A DNA stretch of 64,000 nt from an uncultured Saprospiraceae bacterium (GTDB taxonomy: Bacteria; Bacteroidota; Bacteroidia; Chitinophagales; Saprospiraceae), in assembly GCA_943788055.1 (NCBI GenBank), contig CALSOU010000003.1, positions 124,001 to 188,000 on the forward strand, written 5' to 3'. Below are positions 26,099 to 33,731 of this stretch, in pieces (the first letter of the stretch is position 1; each line of letters starts with the position of its first letter). The position numbers and the translations under genes are program-made. The notes under the pieces are model-generated. The model made no database searches. It saw only the letters and a list, made by a program, of their open reading frames with translations, and was not told the origin of the DNA.

Positions 26099-27343
26099 CT
26101 ATTTGTGTATCAAAATCCCGCTGGTAGAAATAGATTTTATGTCTTCAGGTCTTAAATGCTTAAGGGCTTTCATATCTTTCAATGATTGTCTTTTTCCAAG
26201 TCTTACAACATTGAGTTGTGGTTGCCAGACCAATGTATTTGGTTTGATTGTGAGGTCACTTTTCAGTGGATCTGTGACAACAAATTGTTCCATCAGGTCT
26301 AATTGAAGTAAGGGATCAATTGAAACTATACGAGTTGACTCAGCGATAATCGTTTCAGCAGGTAGCTCCATCTCTTCTTCTTTAATGGACAACGCATCTT
26401 TCAAATAGAATACGTGGCTCAAATTCTCCATTTGTTGCGTATTATGCAAGTACTTCAGTAGATATGCTTCAGGCAAAATAAGAGAGTTTCCTTTTTTGCT
26501 AGACGGAATATATCCGTAAGCATATGAAGGATTGTGCTTTGCAATTTCTTTGAACGATATACCAGACAATTCTGCGATTTTCTCGAAACTCGTCTTGTCA
26601 TTGATATATGCTATTCCAAAAGACTTGTGCTCAGAAAAATCACGACCAGTTTTTTCTAGTCCAAGATCCTGAGAATATTGCATCACATACATGGTTGCAA
26701 TCATCTTTGGCAGATACCTTCTCGTTTCTCTTGGCAAGAATCTTCTGATTTTCCAGTAGTTTTTGACACCACCAGCTCTTCTGATTGCCTTGTTAACGTT
26801 ACCTGGACCACAATTGTATGCTGCTAGAGCAAGAGCCCAGTCATCGTATCTATTGTATAGATCAGTAAGAAACTGCAATGCAGCTTGTGTGGATTTTGCG
26901 ACATCTTTTCTTTCATCGTTAGAACCTACGACTTGCAGATCATACATTCTTGCTGTAGAACTCATGAATTGCCACAATCCGACAGCCCCGGCTTTCGATT
27001 TCACAGTTGGTCTGAGTGCCGATTCAATAACGGATAGATACTTCAATTCCTCCGGTAAATTCTGTTCAGCAATGATTCGTTCAAAAATCGGGAAATAGTA
27101 GTTTGCTCGGTTTAGGATTATTTCACTACTCCTTCTTCCATTAGTTGTGTAGTCGAGAATCAGCCTTTTGATTTCTTCGGTGTATTTTAGCTCAAAAATA
27201 TCCGTCATACTAAGCACTTGCTGTTCGACTGCTGGGTCGTCTAACATGTCCATCATGGACCTGGGATCACGTCCCTCTAAGCTTGAATTTTGCAGTACGA
27301 TAAATAGACATATCGTTATGCAGTAAGATAATATTTTGTTCAT
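26099..27343 (-). CDS. Lytic murein transglycosylase (MltD-like) with LysM-type C-terminus
   Basis: 414 residues. A signal peptide (to ~24) precedes the SLT goose-lysozyme-type domain with the catalytic Glu in LSVIESALRP (near 107), SKAGAVGLWQFM, ALAAYNCGPGNVNKAI and RRYLPKMIATMY. One LysM-like peptidoglycan-binding module (TSFEKIAELSGISFKEIAKHNP, split by helix) lies near 240-290. The enzyme cleaves the MurNAc-GlcNAc bond to form anhydro-muropeptides in the periplasm. MltD of E. coli has more LysM repeats. It is monocistronic with its own terminator. Confidence 0.9.
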   Translation of the reverse strand: MNKILSYCITICLFIVLQNSSLEGRDPRSMMDMLDDPAVEQQVLSMTDIFELKYTEEIKRLILDYTTNGRRSSEIILNRANYYFPIFERIIAEQNLPEELKYLSVIESALRPTVKSKAGAVGLWQFMSSTARMYDLQVVGSNDERKDVAKSTQAALQFLTDLYNRYDDWALALAAYNCGPGNVNKAIRRAGGVKNYWKIRRFLPRETRRYLPKMIATMYVMQYSQDLGLEKTGRDFSEHKSFGIAYINDKTSFEKIAELSGISFKEIAKHNPSYAYGYIPSSKKGNSLILPEAYLLKYLHNTQQMENLSHVFYLKDALSIKEEEMELPAETIIAESTRIVSIDPLLQLDLMEQFVVTDPLKSDLTIKPNTLVWQPQLNVVRLGKRQSLKDMKALKHLRPEDIKSISTSGILIHK

Positions 27344-27814
27344 AGGGTTTATACTTTATAAATCAGTATTGGGGCCTGATATTATTTACTATATTATATA
27401 CTTTGTATATCCAGAATATTATCTTTTATGTCTGAAAAATACACTCCAAATTATATTTTTCAACCGCAAGTTTACACTAATTTCAATAGACTAACAAGCT
27501 ATTATAAATTATGAATCTTTCCTAAGTATAATTCTCTGATATATATCAGTTTGTGCAATTATCAAGCCAAAAATGATTTTTGACTCTTTTTAGCATGTAA
27601 ATCCTGCTAAATATCTGATTTGATATAGGTTCAGTATTAATGCTCTTTCGTTGTGATTTGTTGTTTTATATCTTGTTAAAAAAAATGGAGATGTTTCAAT
27701 TTCCCTTTTTCTCTGTTACTTGAATTATGATTCATGCAAGCTTAAACGATGTTTTCTACTAGATAGTTTACAAGATATTGTCAGGAATTTGCACTGATAT
27801 TCTTACGAAAGAAT

Positions 27815-27885
27815 CCCGGAGGACAGCCTTTGGCCAGTCCGATCCAAGCAGGGAGGACGGAGCAAAGCAAAGTCCGACGGACTCC
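27815..27885. repeat. GC-rich self-complementary island upstream of ileS
   Basis: A 71-base island unlike its AT-rich surroundings. GTCC-GA-TCC (27837-27845) can pair with GGGAGGAC (27851-27858), and GTCCGACGGAC (27872-27882) is an odd-length palindrome. GGAC and GTCC words recur. It looks like a mobile intergenic repeat or a structured RNA. It lies upstream of the ileS promoter and so would not be in the ileS mRNA. Confidence 0.45.
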
Positions 27886-27933
27886 TACAGTTTCACATAC
27901 AACACAAATCGAAATTGCTTAAACGGTTGATAA

Positions 27934-27964
27934 TTGCTCAGTTGTTACTCAACTCGTATCTTTG
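27934..27964 (+). promoter_or_regulatory. ileS promoter (TTG, 20-base spacer, TATCTTTG)
   Basis: TTG at 27934-27936 and TATCTTTG at 27957-27964 are an exact match to the same minus-7 octamer used before pheS. The predicted leader is about 65 bases. Confidence 0.65.
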
Positions 27965-28038
27965 CGCTCTGAAGAATTTAAGGAGATATTGAGCGACGCT
28001 TTAGGCGTAAGCTTTCTACAATAGAAGTAATTATAGTT

Positions 28039-31000
28039 ATGGCACAATATAGAACGTTTAAGTCACTGAATCTACCTGAAATAGATCGTGAAATCGCGGC
28101 TTTTTGGCACGAAAAGGAGATCTTCAAGAAAAGTATCGAGAATCGATCAGAAGACAACTCATTTGTTTTTTATGAAGGGCCACCTTCTGCCAATGGGATG
28201 CCTGGTATTCACCACGTGATGGCTCGTACGGTAAAAGACTTGTTCTGCCGTTTCCATACTATGAAAGGTAAGCGTGTAGAGCGAAAAGGAGGCTGGGATA
28301 CGCATGGACTTCCTGTGGAATTGAAAGTGGAGAAGGAGCTTGGGATTACGAAAGAAGATATCGGGACCAAAATTTCAGTAGATGATTATAATAAGGCTTG
28401 TCGTGAAACAGTCATGCGATATAAAGATCTGTGGGATGACATTACGCGGAAAATGGGATATTGGGTAGATCTAGATCATCCGTATATTACTTTCGATAAT
28501 GAGTATATAGAATCTGTGTGGTATCTGCTTGGTCAGATGTACAATAAGGGTCTGATGTATAAAGGTTATACTGTTCAACCTTATTCACCAGCGGCAGGAA
28601 CTGGACTTAGTTCGCATGAATTAAACTTGCCTGGTTGCTACAAGAATGTAAAAGATACCTCAGCCGTTGCACAATTTAAACTCATCAACAACGCGGAAAG
28701 TGCAGCTTTGTACGATGCAGTCAGTGATGGCGATGTTTATTTCATTGCATGGACAACAACACCTTGGACGTTACCTTCCAACACAGCCTTGGCTGTAGGT
28801 CATAAAATAGAGTATCAACTAGTTGCTACATATAATCCATATACCAAAGAGCGTGTAAACGTGGTTTTGGCCAAGGAATTGATATCTAAGTGGTTCAAGC
28901 CTGAAGCTGCGGAACTAGATTTTGACGCATTCAAAACAGAAGACAAATTGATCCCTTTTCGAGTAGAGGCGACTTTTACGGGAAAAGACTTTGATGGTAT
29001 TCGATATGAGCAATTGCTTCAGTATGCTCAACCAGAGGATGGTGATGCTTTCCGAGTATTATTGGGTGATTTTGTTTCTACGGAAGACGGTACTGGTATT
29101 GTGCATTTAGCACCTTCTTTTGGTGCGGATGATATGCGCGTAGCCAAGCAGAATGGCATCGGTTCATTGACCTTGGTAGACAAGCAAGGAAAGTTTGTGG
29201 ATGATGTGACTGATTTTGCTGGCAGATACGTCAAGGATTATAAAGAGGAAGAGAATTATCGAGCAGTTGATATTGATATTACGATTAAGTTGAAGACCGA
29301 AAATAAGGCTTTCAACGTTCAAAAATATGAACATAATTATCCGCATTGTTGGAGAACTGACAAGCCTGTTTTGTATTATCCGCTTGATTCTTGGTTTGTG
29401 AAGGCTTCCGCCCAAAAGGAGCGAATGGCTGAGCTAAACAAGACAATTAATTGGAAACCCGAGTCAACTGGAACAGGTCGTTTTGGTGCTTGGCTTGATA
29501 ATCTTCTAGATTGGAACTTGTCTCGTTCAAGATACTGGGGAATACCCTTGCCAATATGGAGAAGTGAAGATGCAACTTCTGAAATCTGTATTACTTCGAT
29601 TGAAATGTTGGGTAATGAAATTGAGAAAGCAAATAAAGCACTTGCTTTATCTCAAGAAGTACCGAAAGATCTTCACCGTCCGTATATTGATGATGTAACG
29701 CTAGTTGATGATGCAGGTCAGCCGATGACTCGAGAGCTTGATTTGATTGATGTTTGGTTTGACAGTGGTTCAATGCCTTATGCTCAATGGCACTATCCAT
29801 TTGAGAATAAAGAAAAATTTGAAAATAACTTCCCAGCTGACTTCATTGCTGAAGGAGTTGATCAGACACGTGGATGGTTTTATACCCTACATGCTATTTC
29901 GACGATGATTTTTGATCAAGTTGCATATAAAAATGTAGTGTCCAATGGACTGGTACTTGACTCCAGTGGTGTCAAGATGTCCAAGTCAAAAGGGAATGTA
30001 ATTGATCCATTTGAAACCATTGAAAAGCACGGAGCTGATGCTACAAGATGGTACATGATGAGTAATTCCAATCCTTGGGATAACTTGAAATTTGACATGA
30101 CTGGAATCGAGGAAGTCAAGCGTAAATTCTTCGGTACATTATACAATACGTATTCGTTTTTCGCATTGTATGCAAACATTGATGGCTTCTCTTATTCGGA
30201 GAAAACGCTTGAACAAGACAATCTGCAAGAAATCGATAAGTGGGTTGTTTCTCTGCTGAATTCATTGGTTGAGAATGTAGAAGCAGCATATGCTGACTAT
30301 GAGCCAACGAAAGCGAGTCGAATGATTCAGACTTTTGTCGAGGATCACTTGTCTAACTGGTACGTAAGATTGTGTCGTCGTCGTTTCTGGAAAGGGGAAT
30401 ACACTACAAATAAGATAGCTGCTTATCAGACATTATATACTTGTCTTGAAACAGTAACGAAATTGATGGCACCAGTAGCTCCTTTCTTTAGCGATTGGAT
30501 GTTCCAAAATCTCAATTCTGTGACGGGACGAGGTAATCACTTAAGTGTACATTTGGCCAATTTCCCTGAAGCAGATCATACGAAGATTGATGCTAAATTG
30601 GAACAACGCATGGACTATGCTCAGCGTATTTCTTCCTTGGTGTTATCTCTACGTAAGAAAGATCGTCTTCGTGTAAGACAGCCACTTGAGCGAATTCTTC
30701 TTCCGATATTGGACGAGGACTTTGAAATGCAAGTTGAGCAAGTTAAAGATTTGATTCTTGCTGAGGTAAATATTAAGCGTCTAGAATATGTGCATGATGC
30801 AAGCGGGGTAATCAAGAAGAAGATCAAGCCAAATTTCAAGACTTTAGGTAGAAAATTGGGCAAGGATATGAAAGCTGCTATGGGAATAATCACAGCGATG
30901 GATCAAGATGATATTGCTCGGATAGAGCAGGCAGGCGTTTATGACCTTGTCATTGAAGATCGAACTTATAATTTGACGATTGAGGATTTTGAAGTAGTTT

Positions 31001-31335
31001 CTGAAGATATTCCAGGTTGGCAAGTTGCAGTTGATCGCAATTTGACAGTGGCTTTAGATACAACTCTTTCAGACGAACTGATTCAAGAAGGTTATGCTAG
31101 AGAATTGGTCAATCGAATTCAAAATATCAGAAAGAACAACGACTTTGACGTTACGGATAGAATCCATGTTAAGATTTCGAAGGATGATCGATTAGATGCA
31201 GTTATAGAAAATTTTGGTAAGTATATCCAAGATGAAACTTTGGCTAATTCGGTCAACTTAGTTGACGGCATGAACTCAGAGATGATTGATTTACAAGAAG
31301 ATTTTTCAGTACAGATTGAGGCAGAGCGGGTGTAG
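28039..31335 (+). CDS. ileS: Isoleucyl-tRNA synthetase
   Basis: 1098-residue class I synthetase. The HIGH-type motif is GMPGIHHVMAR (near 53-63) and KMSKS is intact in VKMSKSKGNVIDP (near 645). The CP1 editing domain has WTTTPWTLPSNTALAVG and GTGIVHLAPSFGADD. Anticodon-binding and C-terminal helical domains follow (RRRFWKGEYTTNK, LRVRQPLERILLP). The HH form and length suit the long-type IleS of Bacteroidota, related to the eukaryote-like, mupirocin-tolerant class; tolerance itself is inference. The N-terminus starts directly at the catalytic fold. Confidence 0.96.
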   Translation: MAQYRTFKSLNLPEIDREIAAFWHEKEIFKKSIENRSEDNSFVFYEGPPSANGMPGIHHVMARTVKDLFCRFHTMKGKRVERKGGWDTHGLPVELKVEKELGITKEDIGTKISVDDYNKACRETVMRYKDLWDDITRKMGYWVDLDHPYITFDNEYIESVWYLLGQMYNKGLMYKGYTVQPYSPAAGTGLSSHELNLPGCYKNVKDTSAVAQFKLINNAESAALYDAVSDGDVYFIAWTTTPWTLPSNTALAVGHKIEYQLVATYNPYTKERVNVVLAKELISKWFKPEAAELDFDAFKTEDKLIPFRVEATFTGKDFDGIRYEQLLQYAQPEDGDAFRVLLGDFVSTEDGTGIVHLAPSFGADDMRVAKQNGIGSLTLVDKQGKFVDDVTDFAGRYVKDYKEEENYRAVDIDITIKLKTENKAFNVQKYEHNYPHCWRTDKPVLYYPLDSWFVKASAQKERMAELNKTINWKPESTGTGRFGAWLDNLLDWNLSRSRYWGIPLPIWRSEDATSEICITSIEMLGNEIEKANKALALSQEVPKDLHRPYIDDVTLVDDAGQPMTRELDLIDVWFDSGSMPYAQWHYPFENKEKFENNFPADFIAEGVDQTRGWFYTLHAISTMIFDQVAYKNVVSNGLVLDSSGVKMSKSKGNVIDPFETIEKHGADATRWYMMSNSNPWDNLKFDMTGIEEVKRKFFGTLYNTYSFFALYANIDGFSYSEKTLEQDNLQEIDKWVVSLLNSLVENVEAAYADYEPTKASRMIQTFVEDHLSNWYVRLCRRRFWKGEYTTNKIAAYQTLYTCLETVTKLMAPVAPFFSDWMFQNLNSVTGRGNHLSVHLANFPEADHTKIDAKLEQRMDYAQRISSLVLSLRKKDRLRVRQPLERILLPILDEDFEMQVEQVKDLILAEVNIKRLEYVHDASGVIKKKIKPNFKTLGRKLGKDMKAAMGIITAMDQDDIARIEQAGVYDLVIEDRTYNLTIEDFEVVSEDIPGWQVAVDRNLTVALDTTLSDELIQEGYARELVNRIQNIRKNNDFDVTDRIHVKISKDDRLDAVIENFGKYIQDETLANSVNLVDGMNSEMIDLQEDFSVQIEAERV

Positions 31336-31371
31336 CGTTTTATAGCAAGGCTTAGATATTTATTGACATAA

Positions 31372-31536
31372 GAGTTTGCCGATAAGGTTGAGTTTCATTC
31401 GATCAAGGGCATGCAATGCGGGCATCACAATGACCTTCCCGAGTTTCCTGAATTTTATAAGACCTTGTATACGATCCTTACTAAACTGAGAATTCCTGAT
31501 TCGTCGACTAAAATCGAGGAGGAAGCGAAAAAATAG
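31372..31536 (+). pseudogene. C-terminal remnant of an alpha/beta hydrolase
   Basis: Directly after a TAA (31369) a frame of 54 codons with no start codon runs to TAG at 31534. It reads EFADKVEFHSIKGMQCGHHND, split by family conservation into a strand, a loop with the His expected of the catalytic triad, and the tail LPEFPEFYKTLYTILTKL. That is a typical hydrolase C-terminus. The rest of the gene is absent, so this is a deletion remnant between ileS and tRNA-Gln. Confidence 0.65.
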
Positions 31537-31570
31537 ATATGAAAGTCTTTCGCTTTAGGATAAAAACGCT

Positions 31571-31578
31571 TACTTTTG
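31571..31578 (+). promoter_or_regulatory. Minus-7 promoter element (TACTTTTG) for tRNA-Gln
   Basis: Matches TAnnTTTG and ends 17 bases before the mature tRNA 5' end, a suitable distance for a short leader removed by RNase P. No clear minus-33 TTG. Confidence 0.5.
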
Positions 31579-31595
31579 CGATCGTTTTAACGGAT

Positions 31596-31666
31596 TGACC
31601 CATGGTGTAATGGTAACACTACGGTTTTTGGTACCGTCATTCTAGGTTCGAGTCCTAGTGGGTCAA
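31596..31666 (+). tRNA. tRNA-Gln (anticodon TTG)
   Basis: Full cloverleaf: acceptor TGACCCA/TGGGTCA, a D arm, an anticodon stem ACGGT/ACCGT around the loop TTTTGGT giving anticodon UUG (reads CAA/CAG), and T arm CTAGG-TTCGAGT-CCTAG. Discriminator base A; CCA is not encoded. The U1-A72 pair is as expected for bacterial tRNA-Gln. Confidence 0.95.
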
Positions 31667-31673
31667 CACAGAA

Positions 31674-31701
31674 GGCTCTCCTATCCAGGAGGGCCTTTTT
31701 T
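31674..31701 (+). terminator. Terminator of tRNA-Gln
   Basis: A 9-bp stem GGCTCTCCT/AGGAGGGCC (one G-U pair) with loop ATCC, followed by six T. It starts seven bases after the tRNA. Confidence 0.9.
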
Positions 31702-31731
31702 GTTTCCCTATTTTACAAAGTTGCAGAACAA

Positions 31732-32133
31732 CTAATCAAAACTATCAAATTGCTTTACTCTTTTTAAATCGTAGGCAGGTTGAAGAATTTCGATTAATAT
31801 AAGTTCCTTCTCGCCCCCATTAAAAATTCGCACCCTTTTTCCTTTTGGGATTTTAAAACCTTGATCCATCTCAATTAACTCAATACCTTCTTTAAATTCT
31901 AAACCGAGCGTGCCATTTAATACAATTCCGCGAATTTCAAATGCCGCTTCAATTACTGGTTCAGTCCAGTTAACAGGAGCGTGCATTTTATTAAACCCTA
32001 ATTCATCTGTTTGAGTGTAATCAAATAGATATCTTTCGACATTGTCTTGGATAATAATCTTTTTGGGTTCAAAAGAACTTGAAATCTGAGCAGATAAGAC
32101 TATTGGTGTAAAAAGAAAAAGTAACCTAAACAT
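31732..32133 (-). CDS. Small secreted cupin-like protein
   Basis: 133 residues from the ATG at 32133, chosen because MFRLLFLFTPIVLSAQ is a clean signal peptide; an upstream ATG at 32190 would bury it. The mature part is beta-rich with EAAFEIRGIVLNGTLGLEFKEG, MDQGFKIPKGKRVRIFN and KELILIEILQP, the rhythm of a small cupin/RmlC barrel. The usual metal His cluster is not evident. No function can be assigned; probably periplasmic. It converges with the tRNA-Gln terminator. Confidence 0.6.
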   Translation of the reverse strand: MFRLLFLFTPIVLSAQISSSFEPKKIIIQDNVERYLFDYTQTDELGFNKMHAPVNWTEPVIEAAFEIRGIVLNGTLGLEFKEGIELIEMDQGFKIPKGKRVRIFNGGEKELILIEILQPAYDLKRVKQFDSFD

Positions 32134-32223
32134 TATCTGTATTTTTTTAAATGTGACCAATAAGTGTTGCGATCGGACATTCCGAATCACTAAAGAAGTG
32201 TTTAAAATTCTTATTACAATATA

Positions 32224-32262
32224 AAAAAACCGCTACAATATAAAAGTATAACGGTTTTATTA
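32224..32262 (-). terminator. Hairpin terminator downstream of the minus-strand frame 32342-32602
   Basis: On the minus strand AAAACCG pairs with CGGTTTT over a 19-base loop and continues into a T run. It lies ~85 bases after the minus-strand frame's stop and hints that something on that strand is, or was, transcribed. Confidence 0.5.
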
Positions 32263-32341
32263 TTTTGCTTGCTCCCCCTATTATTCTAAGATGCAGCACA
32301 AGTAAGTCTATTTTTGACTTAAATACAATCAAGATCGGATT

Positions 32342-32602
32342 TTAAGCTATATCCTTAGGGGTGATTTTAGCAATTTTTGAAATTACATAAATGGAGTAGA
32401 GATTATTTTGAATTTTATTCAAATAGTCATTAAGTGAGCTTAGCAAATCCCTTTGATATCGCCTATTTGAATATTGGATATCTAGTTTGAAATAGATATT
32501 AGATGCATAGAAAAATTGTACTTTTGGGAGAAACGGATTTACATCCAAAAGGCGATGTTTGGATGTATGCGTGATTCTATAATAGAGGCGATCATAGATC
32601 AA
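32342..32602 (-). CDS. Uncertain 86-residue frame, possibly a gene remnant
   Basis: Open on the minus strand with no ATG; the only usable start is TTG at 32602. Composition is protein-like (LLDVNPFLPKVQFFYASNIY, DLLSSLNDYLNKIQNN). A terminator follows downstream. No family recognised. It may be the tail of a lost gene. Confidence 0.3.
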   Translation of the reverse strand: MIYDRLYYRITHTSKHRLLDVNPFLPKVQFFYASNIYFKLDIQYSNRRYQRDLLSSLNDYLNKIQNNLYSIYVISKIAKITPKDIA

Positions 32603-32700
32603 TTTACCAAGAACTTAGATGGACTATAAGTCCAAAAGTAAAATAGTAATGAAGGTTTATGGAGACACTATATTCTTTGGTAAAACATATAAAGTAGGAA

Positions 32701-33645
32701 ATGACAAAGTTGAAAGGATTACGTGTTTTTGCACCTGCAACAGTGGGGAATGTTGCCTGTGGATATGACGTCTTGGGATTTGCTATTAATGAGCCAGGAG
32801 ATGAGGTTGTGGTTCGAGAAACTGAGGAATTTGAAGGCTTGAGGATTGTGTCAATTCACGGTGATCCAGAACATCAGTTGCCCTATGAGATTAATAAAAA
32901 CACAGCTGGTGTTTCAGCTCAGATGTTACTTGATGAAGTAGGCTACAATGGTCCTGGAATCCAAATGAAATTATACAAGAAGATGCCTTTTGGAACTGGC
33001 TTAGGCAGCAGTTCTGCGAGTGCCGTAGCGGGAGTTGTGGCTGTGAATGAGCTATTGCGAAGACCTTTTCAGAAACGAGAACTTCTAAAATTTGCAATTG
33101 CTGCTGAACAGGTTGCTGATGGTGCGATTCATGGAGATAATGTAGCTCCTTGTTTGATGGGAGGTATGGTACTGGTCAGGGATGCAAAGCTTGCTGAAGC
33201 GCATCGTATTTTTCTTCCTGGAGGTTTACACGCAGTTGTTATTTATCCAGAGATTCAAGTGCTCACAAAAGATGCAAGAGATATTTTGACTGCTAGTGTA
33301 TCTCTTGAACAACATGTGCAACAAAGCGCTAATTTGGCTTCAATGATTATAGGTTTTTCAAACAGTGATTTAGAATTGGTGAGAAGATCGATGCGAGATA
33401 TTATTATTGAGCCACAACGAGCACATCTAATTCCGCATTTCTACGATGTGCAACAAGCTGCATTCGATCATGATGCTTTGGGTTGTAGTATTAGTGGAGC
33501 TGGACCCGCAATTTTTGCGCTATTTGCCAATTCTTTGCTAGCAGAAAAAGCAGCAGTGCAAATGTCAAAGGTTTATAAATCGCAGAAGATGAAGCATAAA
33601 GTTTATGTCTCTCCGATCAATATGACTGGTGCGCACTTGGTATAG
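32701..33645 (+). CDS. thrB: Homoserine kinase
   Basis: GHMP-family kinase phosphorylating L-homoserine for threonine synthesis. 314 residues. It starts VFAPATVGNVACGYDVLGFA (motif 1). The ATP-binding PFGTGLGSSSASAVAGV is near 95-108 and the third motif is in GCSISGAGPAIFALF. thrA and thrC usually flank thrB in this phylum but are absent here. It converges with clpB across a shared terminator. Confidence 0.94.
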   Translation: MTKLKGLRVFAPATVGNVACGYDVLGFAINEPGDEVVVRETEEFEGLRIVSIHGDPEHQLPYEINKNTAGVSAQMLLDEVGYNGPGIQMKLYKKMPFGTGLGSSSASAVAGVVAVNELLRRPFQKRELLKFAIAAEQVADGAIHGDNVAPCLMGGMVLVRDAKLAEAHRIFLPGGLHAVVIYPEIQVLTKDARDILTASVSLEQHVQQSANLASMIIGFSNSDLELVRRSMRDIIIEPQRAHLIPHFYDVQQAAFDHDALGCSISGAGPAIFALFANSLLAEKAAVQMSKVYKSQKMKHKVYVSPINMTGAHLV

Positions 33646-33677
33646 TTATCTTGTTTTCGATAAATCATTAAAACAGA

Positions 33678-33712
33678 AACGGGTTAACTCCAATGGAGAA
33701 AACCCGTTCGTT
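33678..33712. terminator. Terminator between convergent thrB and clpB
   Basis: AACGGGTT (33678-33685) pairs with AACCCGTT (33701-33708), and the interior CTCC/GGAG extends the stem. T-rich sequence follows on the thrB strand. Confidence 0.8.
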
Positions 33713-33731
33713 ATTCTATAGATTAGGACAC

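Larger units (their letters stand above)
27344..28038. other. Long ileS upstream region
   Basis: 695 bases without a convincing gene. The first ~450 are AT-rich and featureless. Then comes a GC-rich, self-complementary island (27815-27885) and the ileS promoter (27934-27964). The leader after the promoter is ~65 bases and shows no T-box features. Confidence 0.5.
32134..32700. other. Gap before thrB with a terminator hairpin and a possible gene remnant
   Basis: 567 bases holding a hairpin (AAAACCG 32226-32232 with CGGTTTT 32252-32258) and an open minus-strand frame ending at 32342. The thrB start is preceded by AGTAGGAA. A TATTCTTTG just upstream resembles the minus-7 element with one extra base. 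Nothing else is recognisable. Confidence 0.45.

Noticed and set aside
27965-28038. T-box or other riboswitch in the ileS leader
   Set aside because: The leader after the predicted promoter is only ~65 bases and lacks T-box sequence. T-boxes are not typical of this phylum.
31596-31701. tRNA-Gln as the attachment site of an integrated element
   Set aside because: No integrase, no repeated tRNA 3' end and no foreign gene block is visible downstream; only one upstream gene remnant hints at past change.
32147-32332. 61-codon minus-strand frame before the cupin-like gene
   Set aside because: It spans a terminator-like hairpin and AT-rich spacer and has no protein-like features.
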